The notes under the pieces are model-generated. The model searched no databases, was not told the DNA's origin, and saw only the letters and a program-made list of their open reading frames with translations. The position numbers and the translations under genes are program-made. Shown here in pieces: positions 7,796 through 16,802 of a DNA stretch of 64,000 bases (its first letter is position 1; the number at the start of each line of letters is the position of its first letter). Origin of the DNA: Actinomyces bovis (GTDB lineage: Bacteria > Actinomycetota > Actinomycetes > Actinomycetales > Actinomycetaceae); assembly GCF_900444995.1 (NCBI RefSeq), contig NZ_UAPQ01000007.1, positions 1-64,000 of the forward strand. The letters are read 5' to 3'.

Positions 7796-9444
7796 TGAGA
7801 CTGAAAGATGAGATCAAAACCTGGGATGGCGCGACTGTGCTGGGGGTCGGGGTCATGGTGGCCACGACTGTGCTGGCGGCCGTCATAGTCCTGGGCTCTC
7901 AGTTATGGGCGTTGCTGGCAGGCACTTCACTGCCCTGGAACCCAGTGCGGCTGGCTTTGATGCTGTGGCGTGGAAACCTTGAGATGTCGTGGAGTTGGTG
8001 GGCGTGTTGTGCTCTTGTGGTTGTCTTGCCGTTGGTCCTGTGGCTGTGGGTGCGCCGTGCGCGACGGGGCAAAGGTCGGCGTCGTGTGCGCGGAGATCAG
8101 GCAGCCCACCGCACTGGTAAGCCTGGTGATACCCGCAGTTTGATGCCTGTGCAGGCCCGCGCCAAGGCTGAGCGTCTAGGAGTGACGTCAAAGGTCTGTG
8201 GTTTGCCGGTGGGGCGAGCTGTGCGCACCGGCAAACCGCTGGTGACGGATTTTGAGTCAGTGTGCACCGGGGTAGCTGGGCCAAGAACTGGCAAGACCAC
8301 CTGTTGGGTGATACCTCGCATCCTGGTCGCACCAGGTGCGGTGGTTAGCACTTCTAACAAGCGTGATGTCGTGGACGCCACTCGTGAGGCACGACAAGAG
8401 CAGGGACGCTGTTGGGTGTTCGATCCTCAGGGCATTGCTGATGAGCCTCAGCGCTGGTGGTGGAACATCATGGATTATGTGACTGACGCGGTTTCAGCGC
8501 GGGCTCTAGCTGAGATCTTCCAAGACACCACCCGCCCACCCGAGGCACAGGTCAGTGCCTACTTCGACGCTGCTGCCAGGGACCTGGTCGCTTGTCTGCT
8601 GTTGGCGGCTGCCCGCTCAGGTCGGCCACTAACCGAGTTGCACACCTGGCTCAACGACCTAAACGATGACGAGCCGGTTGTTTTGCTCAAAGATGCCGGC
8701 GAGAACCTGAGCGCAGACACTTTACGCGGCATCATGGCGTTGGTGCCCGAAACCAGGTCTGGAGTTTATGGCTCGGCATCAACCATGATGAGTTTCTTGC
8801 TGAATGCGCAGGCCATCCGATGGGTAACCCCAAGTCCGTGGTTGGAGCAACTAGATCCGCGCGAGTTCGTGAAGTCAACGGACACCTTGTTCGCCCTGTC
8901 TCAGGAGGGCAGGGGGTCAGCGACTCCGATAGTTACGGCGCTGACTGTCGCTGTGACCGAAGCCGCCGTTGAGCACGCCAAGACGCAGCCAGCAGGTCGG
9001 CTCTCGGTCCCAATGCTCATTGAGCTCGACGAGGCAGCCAACGTGTGCAAATGGCGGGAATTGCCAGACATGTACTCACACTTCGGCAGTCGTGGGATCT
9101 GTGTGGACACAGTTCTTCAGTCCTGGTCGCAAGGTGTAACCGCATGGGGTGAGGCGGGGATGAAAAAACTTTGGTCTGCGTCGAATGTGAAGGTGTATGC
9201 AGGTGGTGTCTCGGAGCGTGCTTTTCTTTCAGATCTCTCAGAGCTCATCGGCAGCTGGTGGGCAGACTCAATCCAGGTCTCCCACTCTTCACAAGGCCAA
9301 AGCACTTCACGCTCACTGCAATCCCAGCAGCGCAATATCGCGACCGTGTCTGACTTGCAAGCTTTGCCTCCGGGCAGAGCTTGGGTGTTTGCCTCTGGAG
9401 CGACCCCGGTTCTAGCTGAGCTTGTGCCCTGGTGGCGCAACTGA
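7795..9444 (+). CDS. VirD4/TraG-type coupling protein (type IV secretion ATPase)
   Basis: 549 residues from the ATG at 7795, which overlaps the previous TGA and has GGAGGGAGGAG just upstream. An in-frame ATG at 7774 lies inside the previous gene and is less likely. Two membrane segments occupy the first ~90 residues, then a basic stretch. Walker A is GPRTGKT at residues 162-168. An STSNKRDV strand and a Walker B LIELDEA at about 408-414 follow, as in TraG/TraD/VirD4 proteins with a C-terminal TraM-recognition-type domain. It would bring the relaxase-DNA complex to the channel. Confidence 0.85.
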   Translation: MRLKDEIKTWDGATVLGVGVMVATTVLAAVIVLGSQLWALLAGTSLPWNPVRLALMLWRGNLEMSWSWWACCALVVVLPLVLWLWVRRARRGKGRRRVRGDQAAHRTGKPGDTRSLMPVQARAKAERLGVTSKVCGLPVGRAVRTGKPLVTDFESVCTGVAGPRTGKTTCWVIPRILVAPGAVVSTSNKRDVVDATREARQEQGRCWVFDPQGIADEPQRWWWNIMDYVTDAVSARALAEIFQDTTRPPEAQVSAYFDAAARDLVACLLLAAARSGRPLTELHTWLNDLNDDEPVVLLKDAGENLSADTLRGIMALVPETRSGVYGSASTMMSFLLNAQAIRWVTPSPWLEQLDPREFVKSTDTLFALSQEGRGSATPIVTALTVAVTEAAVEHAKTQPAGRLSVPMLIELDEAANVCKWRELPDMYSHFGSRGICVDTVLQSWSQGVTAWGEAGMKKLWSASNVKVYAGGVSERAFLSDLSELIGSWWADSIQVSHSSQGQSTSRSLQSQQRNIATVSDLQALPPGRAWVFASGATPVLAELVPWWRN

Positions 9445-9485
9445 AAGCCAACTCAACAACAACACCGACGGCAAGGAGGCCGAAC

Positions 9486-11897
9486 ATGGAAGAGGTCGTA
9501 GCACTAGCAGGTCAAGAAATCACTAAGCTTATGAGAGCAGCAGCCCAAATCGGCAGGTTTCTGGCAGAGCAACGCCGTAGACAGCTGTACCAGCAGGCCC
9601 AGCGTTCAGCTGGGCATGCTCGCAACCTTAGGGCGATCATGAACCAGGAACGTGTGCTGGCCGCGCCGGTATACCGGCGTGCCTTAGACCAACGCTTCTG
9701 GCAAACGGCCAACGCGCCGCAGGCCAGTTTCGTTTATGGGTTAGCGACCCGGTTCGCGACCTTGGACCCCGTGGCGGAGCAAGCCGCACGCATTTGCGAG
9801 GTGGAGGCCCACAATCGTTGGAATGTCCACCTAGGCGAACTCCAGCAGGCCTCCGAGGCCCCAGTGACTTCCAAAGACCTGGGACCCGGCCAGATCGAAG
9901 CGTTGGCTCCCAAGCTCCAAGGAGAGCCAGCCCAGCAGTGGGACCGTGTGCTTGACGAGGCGGCCAAACAAGAACGCAGTCAGGCAGCCAACCCCGATCC
10001 GGCTGCTCAAGAAGCCAAGAAACAAGAAAAGGCGGTCAATCATTTGCTGACTGTGCTGGGCGATCACCCCGAGATTGCCCGGGTCCGTTTTGGGACACTG
10101 CATAGTGGGCTGGCCGTTGAGGCACTCGACGAGCAGGGGGCTGGGCTGCCTGAAGCGTCCTTAGCCCTGAACCAGGTGATTACCAATGCCGCAGTGCCTG
10201 ATCTGCTGGCCAGACAGTTAGGTGACCGCACATGGGAGCGTGAAGCGTTCGAGACCGAGATTTCACGCCCGCTGGTGGCCGCTGCTGTCACACAGCGCCA
10301 AAGCCCACACACACCCGGGAATCCGACGGACCTTACTACCGCTTCTTCCAGCGACGAGATTGATGTGGCCGGAGCAAGGGCGTGGTTTGACACGCACTAC
10401 AGCACCCATAAAGTGCAGGGCGATAGGAATGAGTATGCGGTGATGCTGCAGGCTGCCCTAGCAGCCGAGGGCTATGACCTACAGGCCCCGCCTCAACTAC
10501 GTGACCCTGGCTCTTTTAAGCTGAACGATGAGTTCATGAGTGCCGTGGGAGCTCGCAAAGAGTTGGCTGGCTGGCTGGCAATGGAGGCCAGGGGGATCGA
10601 GGAGCACATTGATGGACGCGCGATTCACTCCTTGCGTGCATGCTGGCAAATTGTCCAGGACGGGGACTACCCGGAGTTAATCAATTGGAAATGGAATGTC
10701 GGCACAAAGTCGATGGAAGCAGCAAAATGGGCCCCTAAAGAGATAGGAGAAGTACGCCTGGTGGGTGAAAACCCACAGCCAGGCGTTTATTTGCCTGCAA
10801 TGCGCCAAGCCGCAGCCCAAGAAGCCGCTGAGGCAGGCCTGGATGTCCAGGCCTATCTCGACCACCTGCAACCAGTGCAACGGCGTGCTCTGATAACCGG
10901 GCTTGGCCCCGAAGACCCCAATGCCACAGATCACCATTACGGTCCGGGAATCTTACGCGCAGCTGCATACCGCGTGGCCTATGCCAAGGCCTCGGCCGCT
11001 GAGCGTCCCCAGTGGTCAACCCGACATGAGCTTGAAGTCTCCCAAGCCCAAGACCAACTCAACAATGACGAGCTCAAAACTGATCTGCTCCAAGATGCCA
11101 CCAGCTTGGAACGGGTAGATCCTGTTGAGCAGGTCGGCCAGGAGACAGACAGCATGGCTTGGGAGAACAGGCAGGTATTGAGCCTGGATGCGACCGAGAG
11201 AGCGGCGCTGGCCGACGAGCTCCGCAAGTACGCCGCCTGGCGTGAAGGCGATCTGAACTTCGATATTCATGAACGGATCGCTGAGTTGGGTCAGGACCCA
11301 ACCTACGCCTATGACCTGGCGCGCCAGGATCGGGAGCTGGAACTTGAACGGCAAAGAATTGACCAATTCTCCCAGGAACAGGCCCAGGCCGCTAACACCT
11401 ACCGGCAGCTAGCACATCAGGTTGAGCAAAACGGACAGCTCGACCTGACTGATATGGCCGTGCGCCGAGAAGTGATTGAGATGATCGACAATCACGGCTG
11501 GCAGCTCGATAATCGCGCCCTAGAGTCGGTGCCCGCCCCCATGCGCCGTGTCGTGGAAGCCTGCCTCCAGGCGCCGTCTGTGCCACTGCGCCCCGAGCCT
11601 GACATGGCCAGTCAGGCCGTCTCTGTGGCTGACGCGCCGATGGCCCTACCCGAGGAGTACCTGGTAGCCGATCACGGCCCCAGGTGGGACTCACAAGAAG
11701 CGAGGGACGACTGGGCGGCAGAGCTGGTCTCGAAAGGTGTGGATCCTGCTGCAGTGCGCGCAGCACGCACCGGGGACTTGAGCAGGTCCAAGCCCACGAA
11801 AGCCACCACCGTCAAAGGCTCCACGAGCAAGTCTGGTCGGCGCCCACCTAAGACACCGCATGCGTCCAACTCTCACAAGCCTCGTTCAATCCCGTAA
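9486..11897 (+). CDS. large hypothetical protein of the conjugative element
   Basis: 803 residues from the ATG at 9486, chosen because CAAGGAGG lies 6-7 bases upstream. An in-frame GTG at 9432 would overlap the coupling-protein gene and has no such site. The protein is hydrophilic, Gln/Ala/Glu-rich and mostly helical. It has no membrane segment and no nucleotide-binding motif that I can see. Long helical blocks (residues ~20-60 and ~580-650) could be coiled coils, and the C-terminus is basic and Ser/Thr/Pro-rich. It closes the rightward transfer operon and runs to within 3 bp of a convergent gene. A DNA-processing or relaxosome accessory role is possible but only inferred. Confidence 0.7.
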   Translation: MEEVVALAGQEITKLMRAAAQIGRFLAEQRRRQLYQQAQRSAGHARNLRAIMNQERVLAAPVYRRALDQRFWQTANAPQASFVYGLATRFATLDPVAEQAARICEVEAHNRWNVHLGELQQASEAPVTSKDLGPGQIEALAPKLQGEPAQQWDRVLDEAAKQERSQAANPDPAAQEAKKQEKAVNHLLTVLGDHPEIARVRFGTLHSGLAVEALDEQGAGLPEASLALNQVITNAAVPDLLARQLGDRTWEREAFETEISRPLVAAAVTQRQSPHTPGNPTDLTTASSSDEIDVAGARAWFDTHYSTHKVQGDRNEYAVMLQAALAAEGYDLQAPPQLRDPGSFKLNDEFMSAVGARKELAGWLAMEARGIEEHIDGRAIHSLRACWQIVQDGDYPELINWKWNVGTKSMEAAKWAPKEIGEVRLVGENPQPGVYLPAMRQAAAQEAAEAGLDVQAYLDHLQPVQRRALITGLGPEDPNATDHHYGPGILRAAAYRVAYAKASAAERPQWSTRHELEVSQAQDQLNNDELKTDLLQDATSLERVDPVEQVGQETDSMAWENRQVLSLDATERAALADELRKYAAWREGDLNFDIHERIAELGQDPTYAYDLARQDRELELERQRIDQFSQEQAQAANTYRQLAHQVEQNGQLDLTDMAVRREVIEMIDNHGWQLDNRALESVPAPMRRVVEACLQAPSVPLRPEPDMASQAVSVADAPMALPEEYLVADHGPRWDSQEARDDWAAELVSKGVDPAAVRAARTGDLSRSKPTKATTVKGSTSKSGRRPPKTPHASNSHKPRSIP

Positions 11898-11900
11898 GGC

Positions 11901-12347
11901 TCACATGCGGGGAGTGAACAAGTCGTCAGGTGGCGGCTCACACGGCAGCATCGCTTCAGGGTGAGGACGTCTAGGTTGGTGGCCACGCTCAACAGAGCAG
12001 CCTTTGAATGTGCCCTCTGAGCTCAGCAGCTGTCCCATGATGGGATCGGCGTAATATACCAGCCACTTGGCCGTGGCCAGTGGCTGCTCGTTGACGTGCA
12101 TCTCCTCCCACGCCTGCCACAACGCGGTCAACCGCAAAACGGCTTCGTCGTGCATCCACCACTTGGGGCACCAGGTCGTTGCCGTCGAGGTTGCCCGCTC
12201 GTAGATCAAGGCGATCAGCCCCGTAACAAAGTCATTTAGCGTGGGGAACTGGAAGGGGACCGCCTGTGGCTGACCACCATCATCTAGTGGCACAGAAGAA
12301 CTCGCGGACCGGCCAGGATCTGAAACAAAAGGATTAGGTTCACTCAT
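11901..12347 (-). CDS. DUF4913 domain protein
   Basis: 148 residues. The central part (WCPKWWMHDEAVLRLTALW, then WEEMH) is the signature of the DUF4913 family, small Trp-rich proteins found on actinobacterial conjugative elements and prophages. Its biochemical role is unknown. It is the last gene of the leftward mobC-relaxase block, 24 bp downstream of the relaxase stop. The ATG at 12347 has only a weak upstream site. It converges on the 803-residue gene with 3 bp between the stops and no terminator visible in that gap. Confidence 0.75.
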   Translation of the reverse strand: MSEPNPFVSDPGRSASSSVPLDDGGQPQAVPFQFPTLNDFVTGLIALIYERATSTATTWCPKWWMHDEAVLRLTALWQAWEEMHVNEQPLATAKWLVYYADPIMGQLLSSEGTFKGCSVERGHQPRRPHPEAMLPCEPPPDDLFTPRM

Positions 12348-12371
12348 GCCCTAACCGTGTGGTGTGCGCGC

Positions 12372-14198
12372 TCAAAGACCGTTAGTTCTAGGGCGCACTC
12401 GAAGGGGAGGCGCCCCCACAGCCTCAGCAGGACGCTGAACTTCATCAGGCTTCGGCACCTGGGGGCGGCCGCCCTGGGTCAGTGAGGCCAGGCGCGCCAC
12501 ACGCTCGGCGTGCGCACGGCTCATGCCTGCCGCCTCCAGTGCAACGTCACTTGGGCCCACACGCTGGCGTCCACCAGGCCCAGGCAGGGTCTTAGCAGCG
12601 CTAGCCTGGCTAGCTGCCAAGGGCGGCTCACCCTGCGCCAACGCCCCAATTCGTTGTAAGCGCTGGCTCCTGTTGGCACTCAGCTCTGCGCCCTGGCCAA
12701 CCAGCTCAACACTGCGTGGCTGATCCATTCGTGACGCAGGCAGCGCTACCTCGTGGGCGTGCACCAGCGCGAAGGCCTGGGCAGTGTCACGCAGCATCAC
12801 CCGCGCACTTTCAGTCTGAGCCTGCTGCTCATACAACGCGGCCAAGGAGCGAACCAAAGCCATCATCTCGACCACCAGCAGCATCGAGTCGGCCGACTGA
12901 TTAGTCAACGCCAGCGAGAGCGTCTGCGCAGCCAAAGCCAAGGCACTAGGCACATTTGCTTTAGGCGCGGGCCTGGTGTGCGTCTGGCAGTGACGTCCCA
13001 CAGCCCGGCTAGCGTGCTCCAAGATGCTGCGCTCTTGGACATCACTCCGCTGAAAAGCGGCCGTCGCCAACAGCCCAGATATGTCCCTAGTGGCGTCAGC
13101 CAAAGCCACCGGATCGCCGGCATCGATCTGGCAAAGCACGTCCCTAAAGGCGCGCAGCCCCACAGCCCTAGCCTCCCACTGATCAGAGGTGACATGAGCG
13201 CTGGGAGACACGACCTTCGCGCCTTGCCAAACTTGTCTCCAGGCGCGTGCTGCTCGGCTAGCGTCCTGGGGGGTGTCAGCCCATCTGGCACGCAAGCGCG
13301 GCAACGCCAAGTCTCTGGCCAACCGGCCAGCGCCGTACCACTGTGCCCGCTTAGTGTGGTCATAAGAGTGCAACGCGACGCTGTAGCCCACGACCACGTC
13401 GGTGCGCCCAGCAGCAAAACGCGGCCGCGCCCGCACACCGAGCTCGGACAGGCGGTAGACGAAGTCAGACTCGCTGCGCGCCGAGACAGCAGCCGACCTT
13501 ACACGAGTCTCTAAACGAGCTCTGTCAGTCACAACTTCTTCATCACGTGCGGCCCGCTTGGCGGCCACCAAGTCACCATAAGAGTCCGCGCGTGCGCCAC
13601 GTTGATGCTCACGCGCCTCAATCACCCGCAACCCATACTTATGCTCGATGGCATTAGCTGCCTTCCCAGAGTTTCGCTCGTCCCTCCAGCGCGACCACCT
13701 CGTGCCATCTTCACGCACGACGTTAACCGCGATATGCACGTGGTCACCTCCGTTAACAGAAGTGCCGTGACGAAGAGCAACCCAACGGCACGGAGCCTTC
13801 CCATCAGCACCGGTAAACCCCATCGAGTCCATGAAGTCACCCACAACGTCGCGCCACATCTCATCACTGAGCGCACCCTCTTCAGCAGGCAAAGACAACG
13901 AACAATGCCACACGTGGTTAGCCGCGTTCTTAACCAACTCAGTCTTCCCCGTGCGACGGTTGTAGACCCGAGCTGCACCCACCGAGCGCACACCTGTCTC
14001 TGTCATGAACTGGTCCACGAACCGTGCGATCTCATAACCCTGCGCAGGAGTTAAAGAATCCCAGCCACCCCACCTGCGCGTGATCACATCAGAGCCCGCC
14101 ACAACATGAGGACACTCGTGCTCATTGGCGTTACCAGGACCCACCAAGTAGTTCAACAACCCAGGAGTCGACCCACCGTCAGTGACCTTCACGATCAT
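12372..14198 (-). CDS. relaxase (MobA/VirD2-type mobilisation nuclease)
   Basis: 608 residues from the ATG at 14198. The frame is open to 14279, but that would run into mobC, and residues from MIVKVTDGG onward match family starts. The N-terminal LLNYLVGPG contains the likely nucleophilic tyrosine at about residue 17. A metal-binding cluster follows (RHGTSVNGGDHVHIAVN, with H153 and H155), as in PF03432 relaxases, then an ARxxER-type region. The C-terminal half is Ala-rich and helical. The enzyme would nick oriT and lead the strand through the coupling protein. It starts 7 bp downstream of the mobC stop. Confidence 0.85.
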   Translation of the reverse strand: MIVKVTDGGSTPGLLNYLVGPGNANEHECPHVVAGSDVITRRWGGWDSLTPAQGYEIARFVDQFMTETGVRSVGAARVYNRRTGKTELVKNAANHVWHCSLSLPAEEGALSDEMWRDVVGDFMDSMGFTGADGKAPCRWVALRHGTSVNGGDHVHIAVNVVREDGTRWSRWRDERNSGKAANAIEHKYGLRVIEAREHQRGARADSYGDLVAAKRAARDEEVVTDRARLETRVRSAAVSARSESDFVYRLSELGVRARPRFAAGRTDVVVGYSVALHSYDHTKRAQWYGAGRLARDLALPRLRARWADTPQDASRAARAWRQVWQGAKVVSPSAHVTSDQWEARAVGLRAFRDVLCQIDAGDPVALADATRDISGLLATAAFQRSDVQERSILEHASRAVGRHCQTHTRPAPKANVPSALALAAQTLSLALTNQSADSMLLVVEMMALVRSLAALYEQQAQTESARVMLRDTAQAFALVHAHEVALPASRMDQPRSVELVGQGAELSANRSQRLQRIGALAQGEPPLAASQASAAKTLPGPGGRQRVGPSDVALEAAGMSRAHAERVARLASLTQGGRPQVPKPDEVQRPAEAVGAPPLRVRPRTNGL

Positions 14199-14205
14199 CT
14201 CCGCG

Positions 14206-14634
14206 TCACCGCCGAACACTGACGAGCATGTCATTGACCTCGTCAACAGTCGCCTCCACGCGACTAAGCACATCGGCAAAGTTTGACGGGATCTCGCACA
14301 CAGTATTGGCGTGGTGAGCGATCTGGTTCAAGTTCGTGCAAGCCCCCTCCAGTTGACGCCGATAGCCGCGCAGCAAAGCTACCGCCTCAGCCAAGCTACC
14401 CACATCAACATGACCCCCAACCGGACGCAAAGCAGCATCAACCAAAATCTTTGCCATCGACTCACCGCTCGTCTCAGCACGCAGCTCCAACAACTCACGC
14501 TCCTGAGGAGTCAGATAAACAGTCAAACGCTCACGGCGCCCCACCCGCATCCGTTCACTACGCCGCAGATCATGACGGGGCCCGCCCCGTGAACTGCTCA
14601 CACCAGCACCCGCCACCACAACCTCCCAACACAT
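14206..14634 (-). CDS. MobC-like relaxosome accessory protein
   Basis: 142 residues if started at 14634. An ATG at 14550 would give 114 residues, and the frame is open as far as 14862, but the longest version would run through the inverted repeat proposed as oriT. A basic N-terminus leads into RRERLTVYLTPQERELLELR, a ribbon-helix-helix-type DNA-binding segment. The helical C-terminal half (ACTNLNQIAHHANT) is the hallmark of MobC/BfmC-type plasmid mobilisation proteins. It would bind oriT, bend DNA and help the relaxase. It is directly upstream of the relaxase gene. Confidence 0.8.
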   Translation of the reverse strand: MCWEVVVAGAGVSSSRGGPRHDLRRSERMRVGRRERLTVYLTPQERELLELRAETSGESMAKILVDAALRPVGGHVDVGSLAEAVALLRGYRRQLEGACTNLNQIAHHANTVCEIPSNFADVLSRVEATVDEVNDMLVSVRR

Positions 14635-14704
14635 CCGCCCAGCGCAGCGACCCGCCAGGGACCACACCAACAGTGTGCCCCCGCTGGACGAAGGAAGTCC
14701 AGCG

Positions 14705-14741
14705 GCAAGATACCTAGCACAGGTGCTAGGTTCCATCTTGC
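14705..14741. repeat. interrupted inverted repeat, candidate oriT core
   Basis: The arms are GCAAGAT + ACCTAGCAC, a 2-base spacer AG, then GTGCTAGGT + TCC + ATCTTGC. The inner 9-bp and outer 7-bp arms are perfect complements, with a 3-base bulge on one side. It lies 70 bp upstream of the preferred mobC start, the usual place for an oriT served by MobC and a relaxase. The nic site itself is not recognised. Confidence 0.5.
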
Positions 14742-14950
14742 TCCACTTGTGGCTATCTGTGCGCAGCAATAGCGCACCCAGCCTGGGAACACAGCACTCG
14801 CCGTCAGCTGCCACGTTAAGCAACTGAGCACCTATGCCCTTTTGAGCACGCACGATGCGCAACTACCAGCACAGACGCAACCCACTTCAATCAGACCTCT
14901 GATACGCGCCTAACTGCCCCTTTGCCCCAACTTCGGTCTGGTCCGGTCCG

Positions 14951-14979
14951 AGGCTCGCGCCCCGGCAGGGCACGAGCCT
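14951..14979. repeat. stem-loop in the mobC-upstream gap
   Basis: AGGCTCG and CGAGCCT are perfect 7-bp arms, and nested GCCC/GGGC pairs flank a GGCA-type loop. It sits in the 420-bp gap (14635-15056) between mobC and the next rightward gene. Apart from this stem, the candidate oriT repeat and the promoters implied by divergence, I see nothing else in the gap. Confidence 0.5.
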
Positions 14980-15056
14980 TAACGCCGTCGTGCGCGCACG
15001 CTCCACGTGATCAGCAAACGGGCAACACCAACGCCCAAGACACCGGAAGGAAGACA

Positions 15057-15296
15057 ATGATCGATCCGCTCGAAGCGCTCTTGAGCTCAGACAACGCACG
15101 CGCCGCAGCCGCAAGAAATCTCGGCGCCGCACACAAAGAAATGATCGATGCGATAGCCGCCTACCGCGCGTGCTGGCGCACCGCGACAGGATGCGGCTGG
15201 TCAAAAACAGACCTAGTGCGCGCCGGATTCACCGACCCCACCAGACTGCCACGCAAGAGCACAACCCAGCCCGCTAAGACCAACACCGAGGAGTGA
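15057..15296 (+). CDS. small hypothetical protein
   Basis: 79 residues from the ATG at 15057, preceded by GGAAGGAAGAC, a good ribosome binding site. The frame is open to 14922, but no site supports an earlier start. The protein is mostly helical and Ala-rich, with a possible helix-turn-helix-like stretch (WSKTDLVRAGFTDPTRL), then a basic tail. It ends just before the MinD/ParA-like ATPase, whose own ribosome binding site overlaps its last codons, so the two are probably co-translated. No family recognised. Confidence 0.6.
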   Translation: MIDPLEALLSSDNARAAAARNLGAAHKEMIDAIAAYRACWRTATGCGWSKTDLVRAGFTDPTRLPRKSTTQPAKTNTEE

Positions 15297-15301
15297 GCCA
15301 C

Positions 15302-16711
15302 ATGACCACCACCGCCCCCACAACCACACACACCGCCCACGTTGAGATTCACGAGACAGGCGCGGCCAGCGTCACCATCAACGACACGGTCTACCCGCTG
15401 CGCGCGGCCAACACCGAAGACGCAAGAAAAGAAGCCAAGGAACTCATAATCGACTACGCGCAATCCTTCAACTGCCTCATGCTCACCACAGCCACCGAAC
15501 CCAGCGGAAGCTGGACCATCTGCATCCACCCAGACGGCTCCGTAACGACACCCCCACCACACCACCCCACCACAGCCGCGCCTCCAAGAAACAGCGGGCA
15601 CCACGCCCGCATGAGCGCTCCAACCCCACCAGACCAACTCACAGACCCAGCACCGGCTCCCTCACAACCTGTGCACCCCACAACCATGGCGCCACCAGTT
15701 GCATCGCCACCCGCGAAGCGAGCAGCAACAACGCACGCTCCCACCACAGCGCAGCCCCTCCCCCAACAGGTGCAGGACATAGACGCGCGCCAGCACGCCC
15801 GATCCACCTCCATGCTCACCGAAGCAACCACCGAACTCCCTGCCAAAACCGGCTGGCGTGGGGCCCTCAACCTGCTGGGCCTACACCTGAGCCCAAGCCC
15901 AACCGAACGCGCCGAGAGGCAAGACATCGAAGCGGTCGCCCAGCACTGGGCTGGGCCAAGAACAATCGCCATCGTTAACGGAAAAGGCGGATCCGGCAAA
16001 ACACCCGCAACAGTCCTTCTCTCCGCAACCTTCGCCCGCAACGGCGGCGCCGGAGTCATCGCCTGGGACAACAACCCCACGCGCGGAACCCTGGGGTGGC
16101 GCACCCTCCAAGGCTCACACAACTCTTCAGTGGAAGACCTGCTCCCACACGTGGAGCACCTCCTATCCCCCGCTGCTCAGGCCGCCGAACTCGCGGCCTT
16201 CGTCCACCACCAACCAGGCGACCGCTTCGACGTCCTACGCTCCCGACCAGAACTGCTAGCCGAGGCCCAATCGGTCGGCCCGCAAGCCTTCAACTCAGTG
16301 CACGACGTGCTCCGCAAGTACTACCGCCTGGTGCTCATCGACTCAGGCAACGACGAATCCGCCCCAGCGTGGCGAGCAATGATCAACAAGGCCGACGCCA
16401 TCGTGGTGCCCACCACGACACGGCCCGAGCACGCCGAATCAGCTCGCCTACTCCTAGACGAGCTCGCCCACACCGACACCCACTGCACCCACCTGGCCGC
16501 CAACGCCCTGGTCATCGTCTCCCAAGCATCAAAAGCGGAGCCTGGTCCCAACGAACTCGTTGCCACGTTCAACAACATCGCGCGAGCAGCAATCGGGATC
16601 CCATACGACCCCATGATGTCCGGTCGCCCACTGCTGCTGGGCTCCCTTGCGCCCAGCACTCAACGGGCTTGGCTCCAAGCCGGAGCAGCCCTGGCCGCAG
16701 GCCTCCGCTAG
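15302..16711 (+). CDS. MinD/ParA-like ATPase of the conjugative element
   Basis: 469 residues from the ATG at 15302, with GAGGAG 8 bases upstream. An in-frame GTG at 15293 overlapping the previous stop is the alternative. The N-terminal ~200 residues are Pro/Thr-rich and of low complexity after a small beta domain. The C-terminal half is a SIMIBI-class ATPase with a deviant Walker A motif (GKGGSGKT, residues 227-234), an IAWDNNPTRGT switch strand and a VLIDSGNDE strand. Such proteins occur in actinobacterial conjugative elements and may position the transfer machine or help partition. A true ParB partner is not adjacent. Confidence 0.8.
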   Translation: MTTTAPTTTHTAHVEIHETGAASVTINDTVYPLRAANTEDARKEAKELIIDYAQSFNCLMLTTATEPSGSWTICIHPDGSVTTPPPHHPTTAAPPRNSGHHARMSAPTPPDQLTDPAPAPSQPVHPTTMAPPVASPPAKRAATTHAPTTAQPLPQQVQDIDARQHARSTSMLTEATTELPAKTGWRGALNLLGLHLSPSPTERAERQDIEAVAQHWAGPRTIAIVNGKGGSGKTPATVLLSATFARNGGAGVIAWDNNPTRGTLGWRTLQGSHNSSVEDLLPHVEHLLSPAAQAAELAAFVHHQPGDRFDVLRSRPELLAEAQSVGPQAFNSVHDVLRKYYRLVLIDSGNDESAPAWRAMINKADAIVVPTTTRPEHAESARLLLDELAHTDTHCTHLAANALVIVSQASKAEPGPNELVATFNNIARAAIGIPYDPMMSGRPLLLGSLAPSTQRAWLQAGAALAAGLR

Positions 16712-16739
16712 CCGCAAGCTGAGCTTCGGGTGTGCCGAT

Positions 16740-16779
16740 AGGTGCGCTCACGCTGCACGTTAGGGGTGAGCGGGCACCT
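16740..16779. other. stem-loop upstream of the redoxin gene
   Basis: AGGTGC + GCTCAC pairs with GTGAGC + GG + GCACCT, giving a 12-bp stem with a 2-base bulge, between the ATPase stop (16711) and the redoxin start (16803). It could end the upstream transcript or act as a leader structure. There is no T-tract. Confidence 0.4.
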
Positions 16780-16802
16780 CGCCCACCTGTAAGGAGACCT
16801 CA

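Noticed and set aside
12753-13514. 253-residue rightward frame opposite the relaxase
   Set aside because: The antisense strand encodes the relaxase with intact motifs. The rightward frame has no start signal and shadow composition.
14206-14862. 218-residue version of MobC
   Set aside because: The extra N-terminus has no family resemblance and runs through the strong inverted repeat upstream of mobC. A start at 14634 or 14550 is more likely.
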